From Clostridium sp. E02 (GTDB lineage Bacteria > Bacillota > Clostridia > Lachnospirales > Lachnospiraceae), in the NCBI RefSeq assembly GCF_003833015.1, contig NZ_RJLQ01000015.1, positions 1 to 64,000 of the forward strand: a DNA stretch of 64,000 nucleotides, in the 5' to 3' direction. The notes beneath the pieces were generated by a model. The model saw only the letters and a list, made by a program, of their open reading frames with translations, had not been told where the DNA came from and did no database searches. The position numbers and the translations under genes were made by a program. Shown here one piece after another: positions 1 to 10,689 of the stretch (position 1 is its first letter; each line of letters begins with the position of its first letter).

Positions 1-128
<128 letters not shown>

Positions 129-524
129 AATGGTTGTTCAATCCACGGTCAAAATCAACTAACTAGCTAATTTATTTCCCGTTTTTACTTGTTGTTTGGT
201 TCGTATACAATTACTTGTATTCGTTCTGAATTTCTCATTCAAAGTCATCAAACATGACTTTTATTCGAATTTTCAGGGTTTTACATACTGTTCAATCTTC
301 TGTTTTCAAAGTGCTTTTTTTGCTTTGTTGCCTCAACAGCAACTCATTAAGTATATCATTTCGTTTCTGTTTTGTCAACACTTTTTTATTTTTCTTTTTT
401 TGCTATTTCATCGTTTCATTGTTTCGCTGTTTTTCGACAGCTGGTATAGCTTATCATATCTTCAATCCCATGTCAACTACTTTTTTTACTGCCCTGAGCA
501 AAAAAATAATCACTTGGAAATGAG
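129..524 (-). promoter_or_regulatory. rRNA operon leader and promoters
   Basis: This 396-base AT-rich gap between tRNA-Ser and 16S rRNA holds no convincing gene. On the minus strand a clear sigma-A promoter occupies 350-378: TTGACA (378-373), 17-base spacer, TATACT (355-350). A second perfect -35 (TTGACA, 476-471) lies upstream but its -10 at 17 bases is poor (TAAGCT), so a tandem P1 is only possible. The remainder is presumably the processed 16S leader. Confidence 0.65.
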
Positions 525-612
525 CGGAGAAAGAGGGATTTGAACCCTCGCGCCGGTCACCCGACCTACACCCTTAGCAGGGGCGCCTCTTCGGCCTCTT
601 GAGTATTTCTCC
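525..612 (-). tRNA. tRNA-Ser(GCT)
   Basis: An 88-base class II tRNA on the minus strand. Acceptor GGAGAAA (612-606) pairs with TTTCTCC (532-526), with discriminator G at 525. The anticodon stem CGCCC/GGGTG encloses the loop CTGCTAA, giving anticodon GCT for AGC/AGU codons. A long variable arm and the T-loop GTTCAAATC are present, as expected for tRNA-Ser. CCA is not encoded. It lies upstream of 16S rRNA in the same direction. Confidence 0.97.
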
Positions 613-672
613 GTAGTTCATAGTCTCCGTATGATTCGTCCTTCCTGTATATCTTTTCCAGACGCATTGACA

Positions 673-701
673 ATTATACATAAAATAATTCGACTTGTCA
701 A
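673..701 (-). promoter_or_regulatory. sigma-A promoter for tRNA-Ser
   Basis: On the minus strand TTGACA (701-696) and TATAAT (678-673) are separated by exactly 17 bases, a perfect consensus. It sits about 60 bases upstream of tRNA-Ser and overlaps the stop codon of plsC (698-700). It probably drives the tRNA and may read on into the rRNA operon, since no strong hairpin terminator separates tRNA and 16S. Confidence 0.85.
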
Positions 702-1411
702 CCCATTTTTTGATTAATTTCATCCTGTATCGTATCATGTACCTTTTCTGCTATCTGAACTGTTTTTAAATTTTTATAATCTTCTTCATAAAGGGGATTT
801 AGAAAGCAGACTTCCACTTTCTGTTTTCTGGAAGAGTTCACATCAAATGGTTTGAAACTATCAATTAGAGCCACTGGAACTATTGGGCATTTTGCATTCA
901 CTGCGCTTTTAAAAGTGCCTCCCTTAAATGGAAGTAGTTTATTCCCTTCTCTACTACGGGTTCCTTCTGGGAATATAACATAGTTCTTTCCCTTCTTCAC
1001 CTGATCTGACATGTTTGATATAATCTTCATAGACGACTTTATATCTTTGCGATCTATAAAAAACCCCTCCAAAGCTTCCACTACCTGCTTAACAAGTATA
1101 AGTTTCGAAGCCTCTATCTTCACTACAATACTAATCGGTTTGGGACAGGCTTCCATCAATGCAAGCATATCGAAAAGTCCCTGATGATTTGGAAAAAGAA
1201 TAAAACCATTATCAGATGGTAGATTTTCAATCCCATGAATTATGACATCTACCTTTCCTGACTTATTAATCTTCTTTACAACCGTTCGGATATAATCATA
1301 TCTTTCTCGAAGAGTATGGTTATCTCCTGGACGACCAAATTTCAAGATATGGTGAAACCAGATGGGTACCTGGATGAAGTTACGGATTACCATGTAAACA
1401 ATTCGGTTCAT
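698..1411 (-). CDS. plsC: 1-acyl-sn-glycerol-3-phosphate acyltransferase (PlsC family)
   Basis: Membrane-associated acyltransferase that converts lysophosphatidic acid to phosphatidic acid in phospholipid synthesis. The 237-residue protein carries the family motif NHxxxxD as NHQGLFD (75-81) and the glycerol-phosphate-binding motif FPEGTRS (147-153), correctly spaced. The N-terminus is hydrophobic enough for membrane association. Its start ATGA overlaps the fumB stop by 4 bases, so the two are translationally coupled in a fumA-fumB-plsC operon. Substrate specificity within the LPLAT family is not fixed by sequence alone. It ends inside the tRNA-Ser promoter. Confidence 0.9.
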   Translation of the reverse strand: MNRIVYMVIRNFIQVPIWFHHILKFGRPGDNHTLRERYDYIRTVVKKINKSGKVDVIIHGIENLPSDNGFILFPNHQGLFDMLALMEACPKPISIVVKIEASKLILVKQVVEALEGFFIDRKDIKSSMKIISNMSDQVKKGKNYVIFPEGTRSREGNKLLPFKGGTFKSAVNAKCPIVPVALIDSFKPFDVNSSRKQKVEVCFLNPLYEEDYKNLKTVQIAEKVHDTIQDEINQKMG

Positions 1412-1971
1412 GTATTCTCCTGTTCTTCTTTGTATTTTTCTATTGCTGTTTCATATAAATTATTGCCTTTGCTATCTATAATAACAATTATAGGAAAATC
1501 CTTTACGCAAAGACGACGGATGGCTTCTGTCCCCAAATCTTCATAGGCAATTACTTCAGATATTTGAATACATTTAGATAACAAAGCACCTGCTCCTCCA
1601 ATGGCTGCAAAATAAACCGCTTCATTCTTAACCATTGCTTCTATTACATCGTTGTTTCTTTTGCCTTTCCCAATCATCCCTCCTAATCCCATATTAAGAA
1701 GTTGGGGAGTATAATAATCCATACGGCTTGCTGTGGTGGGACCTGCGGAACCAATTGGCCTTCCTTCTCTTGCTGGAGATGGTCCCATATAATAAATAAT
1801 CGCTCCTTTTATATCAAATGGAAGAGGCTTCTTCTCAGCCAATGTCTCACTCATTCTTTTATGGGCGGCATCCCGGGCAGTATAGATTGTTCCTGTTAGA
1901 TAAACAAAATCGCCTGCTCTTAATTTTTTTGCATCCTCGGGACGGATTGGTGCTTTTAATTGATAATCCAT
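1408..1971 (-). CDS. fumB: class I fumarate hydratase, beta subunit
   Basis: Catalytic partner of the Fe-S alpha subunit; class I fumarases interconvert fumarate and malate. The 187 residues match the C-terminal domain of single-chain class I enzymes: GPTTASRMD around residues 75-83, then GKGKRN and an AAIGGAGALL segment. It directly follows the alpha-subunit gene (24-base gap) in the same direction. L(+)-tartrate dehydratase has the same two-subunit build, so the substrate is inferred from the family; fumarate is much the commoner assignment in Clostridia. Confidence 0.88.
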   Translation of the reverse strand: MDYQLKAPIRPEDAKKLRAGDFVYLTGTIYTARDAAHKRMSETLAEKKPLPFDIKGAIIYYMGPSPAREGRPIGSAGPTTASRMDYYTPQLLNMGLGGMIGKGKRNNDVIEAMVKNEAVYFAAIGGAGALLSKCIQISEVIAYEDLGTEAIRRLCVKDFPIIVIIDSKGNNLYETAIEKYKEEQENT

Positions 1972-1995
1972 CTCTTTCCCCTTCTTTCTTCTAAA

Positions 1996-2838
1996 TTATA
2001 GAACTCTATGAATATGCCTATTTACATGACAACAAATATTAACCGCTACTGGCAGTCCTGCTATGTGTGTGGGATAGGTTTCAATATTAACAGCCAGAGC
2101 CGTTGTACTTCCTCCCAATCCTGCCGGTCCAATTCCCAGTTTATTGATCGCTTCCAGCAGTTCTTTTTCAAGTTCTCTTATATAAGAAGAAGGAGATGTT
2201 AGATTTAAATCTCTTGTTAAGGCAGTTTTCGCCAACAATGCACATTTTTCAAACGTTCCTCCAATTCCTACACCTACCACCATAGGAGGACATGCATTGG
2301 GGCCTGCTTCTTCAACTGCGGTTAAAATTGCTTTTTTTACCCCCTCTAATCCATCCGAAGGTTTTAACATAAAAATACGGCTCATATTTTCACTTCCGAA
2401 CCCTTTGGGTGCTACGGTTAGTTCAATCTGATCCCCATCCGTAATCTCATAATGAATTACCGCTGGTGTGTTGTCTTTTGTATTGATACGATCCAAAGGA
2501 CTAACTACCGATTTTCTTAAATACCCTTCTGCATATCCTTCTCTTACTCCCTTGTTTACTGCATCTGTTATGCTTAAACCCTCCACATGAACGTCCTGCC
2601 CAATTTTCAAAAAGACAACGGCCATTCCGGTATCCTGACAAATGGGAATCCACTCTTCCTTTGCAATTATTAAGTTTTCTTTTAACTGACTAAGAACTTT
2701 TAATCCCAACTCGGATTTCTCTTTTAAAGCTGCATCAAAAAAAACATCTTCCATATCCTTAGAAAGTCTATGGTTTGCTTCGATACACATTTCTTTGATA
2801 TTATTCGCAATCTCTTGCGCATTTATGGTTCTAATCAT
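1996..2838 (-). CDS. fumA: class I fumarate hydratase, alpha (Fe-S) subunit
   Basis: N-terminal [4Fe-4S] domain of a two-subunit class I fumarase, oxygen-sensitive and typical of anaerobes. Cluster-ligand cysteines are visible in CQDTGMAVVF, ACPPMVVGVG and FEKCA; the C-terminus holds GLGGSTTAL. The start at 2838 (MIRTINAQ) is preferred because GGAGG stands 7 bases before this ATG; an in-frame ATG 21 bases upstream has no ribosome-binding site. The resulting length is 280 residues, normal for the subunit. First gene of the fumA-fumB-plsC operon. Confidence 0.9.
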   Translation of the reverse strand: MIRTINAQEIANNIKEMCIEANHRLSKDMEDVFFDAALKEKSELGLKVLSQLKENLIIAKEEWIPICQDTGMAVVFLKIGQDVHVEGLSITDAVNKGVREGYAEGYLRKSVVSPLDRINTKDNTPAVIHYEITDGDQIELTVAPKGFGSENMSRIFMLKPSDGLEGVKKAILTAVEEAGPNACPPMVVGVGIGGTFEKCALLAKTALTRDLNLTSPSSYIRELEKELLEAINKLGIGPAGLGGSTTALAVNIETYPTHIAGLPVAVNICCHVNRHIHRVL

Positions 2839-2879
2839 ATTTTCCTCCAGAAAAATCATGAGTCAACTGCCTTTTTATT

Positions 2880-2908
2880 ATCATAATAGAATCATGTCCT
2901 GAAATCAA
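2880..2908 (-). promoter_or_regulatory. promoter of fumA-fumB-plsC
   Basis: On the minus strand TTGATT (2908-2903), a 17-base spacer and TATGAT (2885-2880) lie about 40 bases before the fumA start. Each hexamer has one mismatch to sigma-A consensus. It begins immediately after the terminator hairpin of the Rrf2 gene. Confidence 0.6.
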
Positions 2909-2910
2909 GT

Positions 2911-2959
2911 AAAAAAAGCTGATAGGAAGGCGCATGCGTCTATACCTGTCAGCTTTTTA
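2911..2959 (-). terminator. intrinsic terminator after the Rrf2 gene
   Basis: An inverted repeat, AAAAAGCTGATAGG on one side and CCTGTCAGCTTTTT on the other, encloses a GC-rich loop; on the minus strand it ends in a run of T. It overlaps the last codons and stop (2949-2951) of the Rrf2 gene and separates it from the fumA promoter. Confidence 0.8.
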
Positions 2960-3383
2960 GTGAGTTTAACTTTTTTCGTACCAATGATTCGTGAATGTCC
3001 TTGATCGTTATCTGTTCCATCCGTTTTTTGCAAAGATCATCTAACTCTCCATAGAGATCATCCATCACTCCTGCCATACCAGAGGCAATCATACAGGGAT
3101 TTGTTTCATCTCCTGATTTCCAAGAGGAAGATACAAATTTTACTTCCAGTGCATCGCAAATTTGCTTTAAAGTGATGTTTAATGGGTCCTTTGCAAGATG
3201 ATACCCTCCTTCAAGTCCTTCTTTCGTAGCTACAATACCTGCCTTTTTTAGTTTTGCTAATACTTTTCTGACACGGGCAGGGTTCGTACACACATTGGCT
3301 GCTAATTCTTCACTGGATGTTGTACTTTTTCTTTGATTCAAAAAAACAAGTCCATGAATTGCAACTGCAAATTCGCTTGTCAT
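2949..3383 (-). CDS. Rrf2-family transcriptional regulator
   Basis: DNA-binding regulator of 144 residues with the Rrf2 winged helix: a helix-turn-helix around residues 20-50 (SSEELAANVCTNPARVRKVL) and the wing sequence GLEGGYHLAKDP. Rrf2 members such as IscR, NsrR and CymR sense Fe-S status, nitric oxide or cysteine metabolism. The three-cysteine Fe-S cluster motif of IscR/NsrR is not visible: apart from Cys31 in the helix-turn-helix there is Cys in NPCM and one near the C-terminus. A cluster-independent sensor is therefore more likely. A GGGGGATT ribosome site precedes the ATG. Placement next to fumA suggests, without proving, control of that operon. Confidence 0.85.
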   Translation of the reverse strand: MTSEFAVAIHGLVFLNQRKSTTSSEELAANVCTNPARVRKVLAKLKKAGIVATKEGLEGGYHLAKDPLNITLKQICDALEVKFVSSSWKSGDETNPCMIASGMAGVMDDLYGELDDLCKKRMEQITIKDIHESLVRKKLNSLKS

Positions 3384-3471
3384 AGGAATCCCCCATTCTT
3401 TTCTATCTTAACTTTTGTTTCTGTAATCGTTGTGGTTTCAGTTTGTATCTTATCAATTTGTCTTCTTTCTG

Positions 3472-4200
3472 TCAAGTCCGGTATATAGAAAGTTGATTCA
3501 ATAACCAGTTTAAGTGGGTTTCCCGATGTTTGAGGCTTTCTCTTCTGGAAATGGGAATAAATTGCTTATTATATAGATAAAATCCAGATTTCCCACAGGT
3601 TTCAATATAACGCATGTTCACAAGATAGCTTTTATGACAACGTAGAAATCCTTCTTTTTTCAGTTGATTTTCCAACTCAACCAGTGGAATACAACTAGCA
3701 ATTAATTTTTCCTTTGTATGGATGACACAAGTTTTGTTAAATACCTCAATATACATAATATTTTTTAGCGGTATGTTCATATTCATATATTCGGATCGAA
3801 CCCTGATTTTTTTGTAAATATAGTTTCTTTGATCCAAACATTTATCCAGAGTTTCCCCTAATTGCTTTTTTCCTACAGGCTTTAGAAGATACCCCTCCGC
3901 CAACATTTGATACGCATGGATAGCATGGCACTCGCTGCTAGAGGTAAACATGATTATACTGTTCGGATTTAATTTGCGTATTTTCTGCGCCACTAAGAAA
4001 CCATCATACTCAGTCTCTGATAGATGAATGAAACAACATGGTAGTTGTTCACATTGAAAATCAACTGTTTCAAACATGTCTTTTTCGTTGGAAAATTCCT
4101 GTAAGGAATAATGAATCAGTTTATTATGCAAGTACTGGTCTAATATGTAACTCAGAATATTTCGGTCATAAGCATTGGATTCTAAAATTACAAGTTTCAT
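3472..4200 (-). CDS. LytTR-type regulator with degenerate receiver
   Basis: Two-domain regulator: an N-terminal receiver-like fold (about 1-125) and a C-terminal LytTR DNA-binding domain (about 140-240, with FLRCHKSYLVN and ISRRES). The ATG at 4200 is chosen because GGGAG stands before it; a start 14 codons upstream lacks a site. In LytTR receivers the phospho-acceptor lies in FLD(I/V); here the equivalent is FIHL, with His59 in place of Asp, and the acidic pair near the N-terminus is ESN rather than DDE. The conserved Lys of LLKP is kept. It probably works without phosphorylation. No histidine kinase gene is adjacent. Confidence 0.85.
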   Translation of the reverse strand: MKLVILESNAYDRNILSYILDQYLHNKLIHYSLQEFSNEKDMFETVDFQCEQLPCCFIHLSETEYDGFLVAQKIRKLNPNSIIMFTSSSECHAIHAYQMLAEGYLLKPVGKKQLGETLDKCLDQRNYIYKKIRVRSEYMNMNIPLKNIMYIEVFNKTCVIHTKEKLIASCIPLVELENQLKKEGFLRCHKSYLVNMRYIETCGKSGFYLYNKQFIPISRRESLKHRETHLNWLLNQLSIYRT

Positions 4201-4404
4201 GTTAAACTCCCAATTTTTCGATTTTATTAACCAGTATATCACAATATAACAAGTTTTTAAACAAATAATTCGCTCCTTGCACCTATAAATTGCATTTTAC
4301 ACCGGATTTATTGACCCTCATTATGGAATATAATAAACTTTTGGAGATACATTTTATGTAATATAATATGTATAAAAAATAATATATGAATAAGGGAGTT
4401 AAGT

Positions 4405-4773
4405 ATGAAGAGAAAAGCATCAATTTTACTTGCAATTATTATGATTCTTGGAACAATGTTAATGGGGTGTGGAGCAAAAAATCAATCCAAATATGTTGGA
4501 ACAACCTGGACTCTGGATTCTGTTGAAGCTCAAGGAATAACCATTGAAGGGGATACCTTAAAAAATGCAATGCCAGATTCCACAATTAAGTTTGAAGAAA
4601 AGAAAGTCACTTTAAACTTTGGCGATACAAAAGGAGATGGAACCTGGACAGAGAAAGATGATACCATTACAATAAAATCAGATGGTGAGACTCTTGAATG
4701 TCCAATTGAAGATTCTAAGTTACTTGTAGAAGTAGCTGGTTCCAAAATGTATTTTGTACAACAGGAACAGTAA
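4405..4773 (+). CDS. small lipoprotein of unknown function
   Basis: A 122-residue secreted lipoprotein. The signal peptide (MKRKASILLAIIMILG) leads to a lipobox LMGC with the lipidated Cys at 22. The mature part is about 100 residues, rich in Thr, Asp and Lys, with TWTLDSVEAQGITIEG and DGTWTEKDDTITIK, reminiscent of short lipocalin/META-like or DUF-type beta-barrel lipoproteins; no exact family is assigned. A GGGAG site precedes the ATG. It stands alone on the plus strand between two minus-strand transcription units, and ends in a shared bidirectional terminator. Confidence 0.8.
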   Translation: MKRKASILLAIIMILGTMLMGCGAKNQSKYVGTTWTLDSVEAQGITIEGDTLKNAMPDSTIKFEEKKVTLNFGDTKGDGTWTEKDDTITIKSDGETLECPIEDSKLLVEVAGSKMYFVQQEQ

Positions 4774-4778
4774 TTTTT

Positions 4779-4830
4779 AAAGGAGCTGCGCACAGATGAC
4801 TTAAATCATCTCATGCGCAGCTCCTTTTTT
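4779..4830. terminator. bidirectional terminator between lipoprotein gene and gyrA
   Basis: AAAGGAGCTGCGC...GCGCAGCTCCTTT forms a long stem with an inner GATGA/TCATC extension; T-runs occur on both strands. It serves the plus-strand lipoprotein gene and the minus-strand gyrA, which end towards each other. Confidence 0.9.
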
Positions 4831-7373
4831 TAATCTATTTCGGGAGTCTCTACAATCTCACTTGTAATTTCCCCTTCGATTTCTTCTAACACTTCATCCT
4901 CAGTTTTGTTTTCGTCATCACGAACTTTGGCAATGCTTGCCACCTTGATGTCTGTATCCTGATTGATATTCATAAGTTTTACACCGGACGTATTTCTTCC
5001 GATAACCGAAATATCATTGACTGAAATACGAATTATGATACCCTCGTTGGTAATAAGAAGTAAATCATGATCATCCTCAACCAACTTCGCTCCTACAATA
5101 TCTCCGGTTTTATCCGTGATCTTATAGCACAGAACCCCTTTACCGCCTCTTCTCTGAGGTGAAAATTCTTCGATTGGGGTACGTTTTCCCATACCATTTG
5201 CAGAAACGATCAATAATTTCGGTCCTTGAGAATCCATCTGCATCCCCACAACCTCATCATCCTTGTTCAGTTTCATACCGATAACACCAATGGATACCCG
5301 GCCTGTTATTCGTACATCATTCTCGTGGAACCGAATGCACTGTCCTTTTTTTGTTACCAGGAAAATATCTTTGGTGCTGTCGGTTGCCTTTACTTCAATT
5401 AATTCATCATTATCCCGAAGAACGATTGCCTGAAGTCCATTCTTACGAACATTTGCATAATCCATCATTGGTGTTTTTTTCACCATACCGTTTTTGGTAG
5501 ACATTAATAAGAATTTGTTGTCTTCGTACTCTTTCATTGGGATGATAGAAGTAATATTCTCACCAGGAAGCATCTGCAACAGATTTACGATAGCAGTTCC
5601 TCTCGCTGTTCGGCTTCCTTCTGGTATCATATAGGCTTTTAACCGGTATACCCGGCCAGTATTGGTAAAGAACATGAGATAATGATGCGTGGTTGTCATC
5701 ATCAGATCTTCAATGTAATCTTCATCAATGGTCTGCATTCCTTTGATCCCTCTGCCACCTCTATTCTGATTCTTAAAGTTGTCAATTGACATACGTTTCA
5801 CGTATCCTAACTTTGTCATTGCAACAATTGTATTCTCTTCTGGAATCAAGTCTTCCATTGACATATCAAATTCATCAAAACCAATGGAAGTTCTCCTTTC
5901 ATCCCCGTATTTGGCTGATATAAAGGAAATTTCTTCTCTGATTACTGCTAGAAGTTTCTTTTCATCTGCAAGAATCGCTTTCAATTCAGCAATTTTAATT
6001 TCCAGCTCTCTATATTCATTCTCAAGTCTCTCCCGTTCCAAACCGGTGAGTGCTCTTAGACGCATATCTACAATGGCCTGTGACTGAGGATCACTTAAAC
6101 CAAAGCGACTCATAAGTTCTACTTTTGCTGCCTGAACATTCTGCGATCCGCGAATAATTTTAATGACTTCGTCAATATTATCCAGTGCAATCAACAAACC
6201 TTCTAAGATATGTGCTCTTTCTTCTGCTTTATTTAAATCATAGCGGGTTCTTCTAGTAACAACTTCTTTCTGATGTTCCAGATAATAGTTAAGCATCTCA
6301 AGGATGTTTAAAACTTTTGGCTCTAGAGTCCCAGAGTAATTTTTTACAAGAGCAAGCATAATTACACCGAAGGTATCTTGAAGCTGGGTATGTTTAAACA
6401 GCAAATTGGTAATGACATTTGCATTGGCGTCCCGGCGAAGCTCAATGCAGATTCTCATACCGGAACGGTCAGACTCATCTCTTAAATCTGTTATCCCGTC
6501 TATTTTTTTATCTTTTACCAGTTCAGCGATCTTTTCGATCATACGGGCTTTGTTTACCATGTAAGGAAGTTCTGTAATAATGATACGGCTTTTTCCGTTG
6601 GGCATCGTTTCAATGTCACTTACACCTCGAACACGAATTTTACCTCTCCCAGTGCGATATGCATCTTCGATTCCTCTTCTTCCGAGGATGGTTGCTCCAG
6701 TTGGAAAATCCGGTCCTTTTATAATATCAAGGATCTCTTCCATAGTGGTTTCCCTATTTTCTTCCACCTGGTTATCAATGATTTTAACAACCGCTCCAAT
6801 CACCTCTTTTATATTGTGAGGTGGGATATTCGTTGCCATACCAACCGCAATACCAGAGGTTCCATTCACCAGCAAATTGGGATATCTAGACGGAAGAACA
6901 TCTGGTTCTCTTTCTGTCTCATCAAAGTTTGGGCTGTAATCTACCGTATCTTTATTGATATCTGCCAACATTTCCATGGATATCTTACTTAAACGAGCTT
7001 CCGTATATCGCATCGCAGCTGCGCCGTCTCCATCCACGGATCCGAAGTTTCCATGCCCATCCACCAATGGATATCTGGTTGACCAGCTTTGTGCAAGATT
7101 TACTAATGCTCCATAGATAGAACTATCCCCGTGAGGATGGTATTTACCCATGGTATCACCCACGATACGGGCACATTTACGGTGAGGCTTATCCGGACCG
7201 TTATTAAGCTCGATCATGGAATACAGGACTCTTCTCTGAACCGGCTTCAAACCGTCTCTTACATCAGGCAGTGCCCTGGAAACAATGACACTCATGGCAT
7301 AATCAATATACGATTTCTCCATGGTCTTTTTTAAGTCCACGTCATGAACTTTATCAAAGATATTTGGTTCCAT
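4830..7373 (-). CDS. gyrA: DNA gyrase subunit A
   Basis: Breakage-reunion subunit of the type IIA topoisomerase that introduces negative supercoils. The 847-residue protein has the catalytic Tyr in [10 protein letters not shown] (about 123), the winged-helix region with [10 protein letters not shown], and the C-terminal beta-propeller with the GyrA box QRRGGKG (about 738-744), which separates gyrase from topoisomerase IV. The acidic C-terminal tail is typical. In the quinolone region Ser is kept at the E. coli Ser83 position, while the Asp87 position is Gly. It follows gyrB by 14 bases and is the last gene of the dnaA-side operon. Confidence 0.98.
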   Translation of the reverse strand: MEPNIFDKVHDVDLKKTMEKSYIDYAMSVIVSRALPDVRDGLKPVQRRVLYSMIELNNGPDKPHRKCARIVGDTMGKYHPHGDSSIYGALVNLAQSWSTRYPLVDGHGNFGSVDGDGAAAMRYTEARLSKISMEMLADINKDTVDYSPNFDETEREPDVLPSRYPNLLVNGTSGIAVGMATNIPPHNIKEVIGAVVKIIDNQVEENRETTMEEILDIIKGPDFPTGATILGRRGIEDAYRTGRGKIRVRGVSDIETMPNGKSRIIITELPYMVNKARMIEKIAELVKDKKIDGITDLRDESDRSGMRICIELRRDANANVITNLLFKHTQLQDTFGVIMLALVKNYSGTLEPKVLNILEMLNYYLEHQKEVVTRRTRYDLNKAEERAHILEGLLIALDNIDEVIKIIRGSQNVQAAKVELMSRFGLSDPQSQAIVDMRLRALTGLERERLENEYRELEIKIAELKAILADEKKLLAVIREEISFISAKYGDERRTSIGFDEFDMSMEDLIPEENTIVAMTKLGYVKRMSIDNFKNQNRGGRGIKGMQTIDEDYIEDLMMTTTHHYLMFFTNTGRVYRLKAYMIPEGSRTARGTAIVNLLQMLPGENITSIIPMKEYEDNKFLLMSTKNGMVKKTPMMDYANVRKNGLQAIVLRDNDELIEVKATDSTKDIFLVTKKGQCIRFHENDVRITGRVSIGVIGMKLNKDDEVVGMQMDSQGPKLLIVSANGMGKRTPIEEFSPQRRGGKGVLCYKITDKTGDIVGAKLVEDDHDLLLITNEGIIIRISVNDISVIGRNTSGVKLMNINQDTDIKVASIAKVRDDENKTEDEVLEEIEGEITSEIVETPEID

Positions 7374-7387
7374 TTTATTTCCTCCAA

Positions 7388-9325
<1,938 letters not shown>

Positions 9326-9341
9326 TTAATTTGGGTTATTA

Positions 9342-10427
9342 CTAATTCTCACTGCCTGCTGTACCGCTTATTACCCGAAAAACTTTATCAATTCGGAATC
9401 GTTCGTTGACAAATTCCTCTAGACCCGTACAGGTAATTACGGTTTGTATATGATTGATTCCTGCCAGCAACTGATTTTGTCTGCCATGATCAAGCTCAGA
9501 CAGCACATCATCTAGCAAAAGAATGGGATAATCATGTACGATATTTTCAACTAGTTCAATTTCTGCAAGTTTCAGGGATAAAGCAGCAGTCCGCTGCTGA
9601 CCCTGGGAACCGAACTTACGAATATCAATTCCATTAACCTGAAAGCTTAAATCATCCCGGTGGGGTCCGGTCAGAGTGGTTTTCTGCTTTAAATCCTGTT
9701 TCCTGCTACGTCTTAATGTATCTTCAAACGCATCCATTTGAACATTTGGTTCATAAAGGATGCGAAGAGATTCCTTTTCTCCGGAAAGTTTTGCGTGGAT
9801 GGGTTCTATGATTTCACCAATATTTTCCACGAATTCTTTCCTGTATTCAATGATTTCTTTCCCATACTGGATTAGCTGCATATCCCATATATCCAGGGTC
9901 TCCTCATAATCCGGATGGAAGGCCATATCTTTTAATAGTTTATTTCTCTGTACCACAATCCGATTGTATTGAACCAGGGAGTGTACATATAGTTTATTTA
10001 GTTGACATAATTCCATATCAACGAAGCGACGTCTTTCTGCCGGGCCGTTTTTTATAAGATTTAAGTCCTCTGGAGAAAAAAACACAACGTTAACAATTCC
10101 AAATAATTCACTGGCTCTCCGGATGGGTACGCCGTTAACTGCCACGCCTTTTGCTTTGTTTTTTTTAAGATGCATGTCAATTCGGTATGGAACGTTATTC
10201 TTTCTAACGTTTAACTTAATATGCGACTCTTCCCTGTCAAACTGTATCATGTCTTTATCTTTGCTGCCTTTATGAGATTTAGTCGTAGCACAGACATAGA
10301 TCGCTTCTAGGACATTGGTTTTCCCCTGGGCATTATCTCCATAAAGAATATTGGTTCCCTCACTAAAATCCATATGTAATTCATTATAGTTGCGATAATT
10401 TTTCAGCTCTATCGATTCAATGAACAT
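9342..10427 (-). CDS. recF: DNA replication and repair protein RecF
   Basis: SMC-like ATPase that helps load RecA at single-strand gaps, 361 residues. Walker A is GDNAQGKTN near residues 30-38, the ABC-type signature region is GSQGQQRTAALSLKLAE, and Walker B is ILLLDDVLSELD. Length and motif order are normal. It begins 8 bases after the S4-domain gene and is followed by gyrB, so it is part of the dnaN-recF-gyrBA transcription unit. Confidence 0.97.
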   Translation of the reverse strand: MFIESIELKNYRNYNELHMDFSEGTNILYGDNAQGKTNVLEAIYVCATTKSHKGSKDKDMIQFDREESHIKLNVRKNNVPYRIDMHLKKNKAKGVAVNGVPIRRASELFGIVNVVFFSPEDLNLIKNGPAERRRFVDMELCQLNKLYVHSLVQYNRIVVQRNKLLKDMAFHPDYEETLDIWDMQLIQYGKEIIEYRKEFVENIGEIIEPIHAKLSGEKESLRILYEPNVQMDAFEDTLRRSRKQDLKQKTTLTGPHRDDLSFQVNGIDIRKFGSQGQQRTAALSLKLAEIELVENIVHDYPILLLDDVLSELDHGRQNQLLAGINHIQTVITCTGLEEFVNERFRIDKVFRVISGTAGSEN

Positions 10428-10435
10428 GGATGTTT

Positions 10436-10645
10436 TTATTCCTCTATTTTTATGGTATTTCCGCCAAAAGTAACCTCATCACCAGCATGTAGCTTTTTCC
10501 CTCTCTGGTACTCTTTTTGACCGTTTACACATACAAGACCATCCTCGATCACATGTTTTGCATCTACACCGGATCCTACAAGACCAGCGGCTTTTAAAGC
10601 CTGACCCAATTTGATATATTCTTCCCTAAGTTTTATGATTTCCAT
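10436..10645 (-). CDS. yaaA: S4-domain RNA-binding protein (YaaA/RlbA type)
   Basis: A 69-residue S4-fold protein from the conserved position between dnaN and recF. The S4 core is visible in IKLGQALKAAGLVGSG and VCVNGQKEYQRGKKLHAGDEV. The start at 10645 is supported by an AAAGGA site; an in-frame ATG 7 codons upstream has none. The family is thought to bind structured RNA, perhaps in ribosome assembly; its exact role is not shown by sequence. Confidence 0.88.
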   Translation of the reverse strand: MEIIKLREEYIKLGQALKAAGLVGSGVDAKHVIEDGLVCVNGQKEYQRGKKLHAGDEVTFGGNTIKIEE

Positions 10646-10689
10646 ATTATCCTTTCTATTGCCCATGCATTTTGATTCTATTATTCCTA

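Noticed and set aside
196-543. Open frames in the rRNA leader
   Set aside because: They run against the rRNA transcript, overlap the tRNA-Ser 3' end and encode Phe-rich low-complexity sequence from T-rich DNA.
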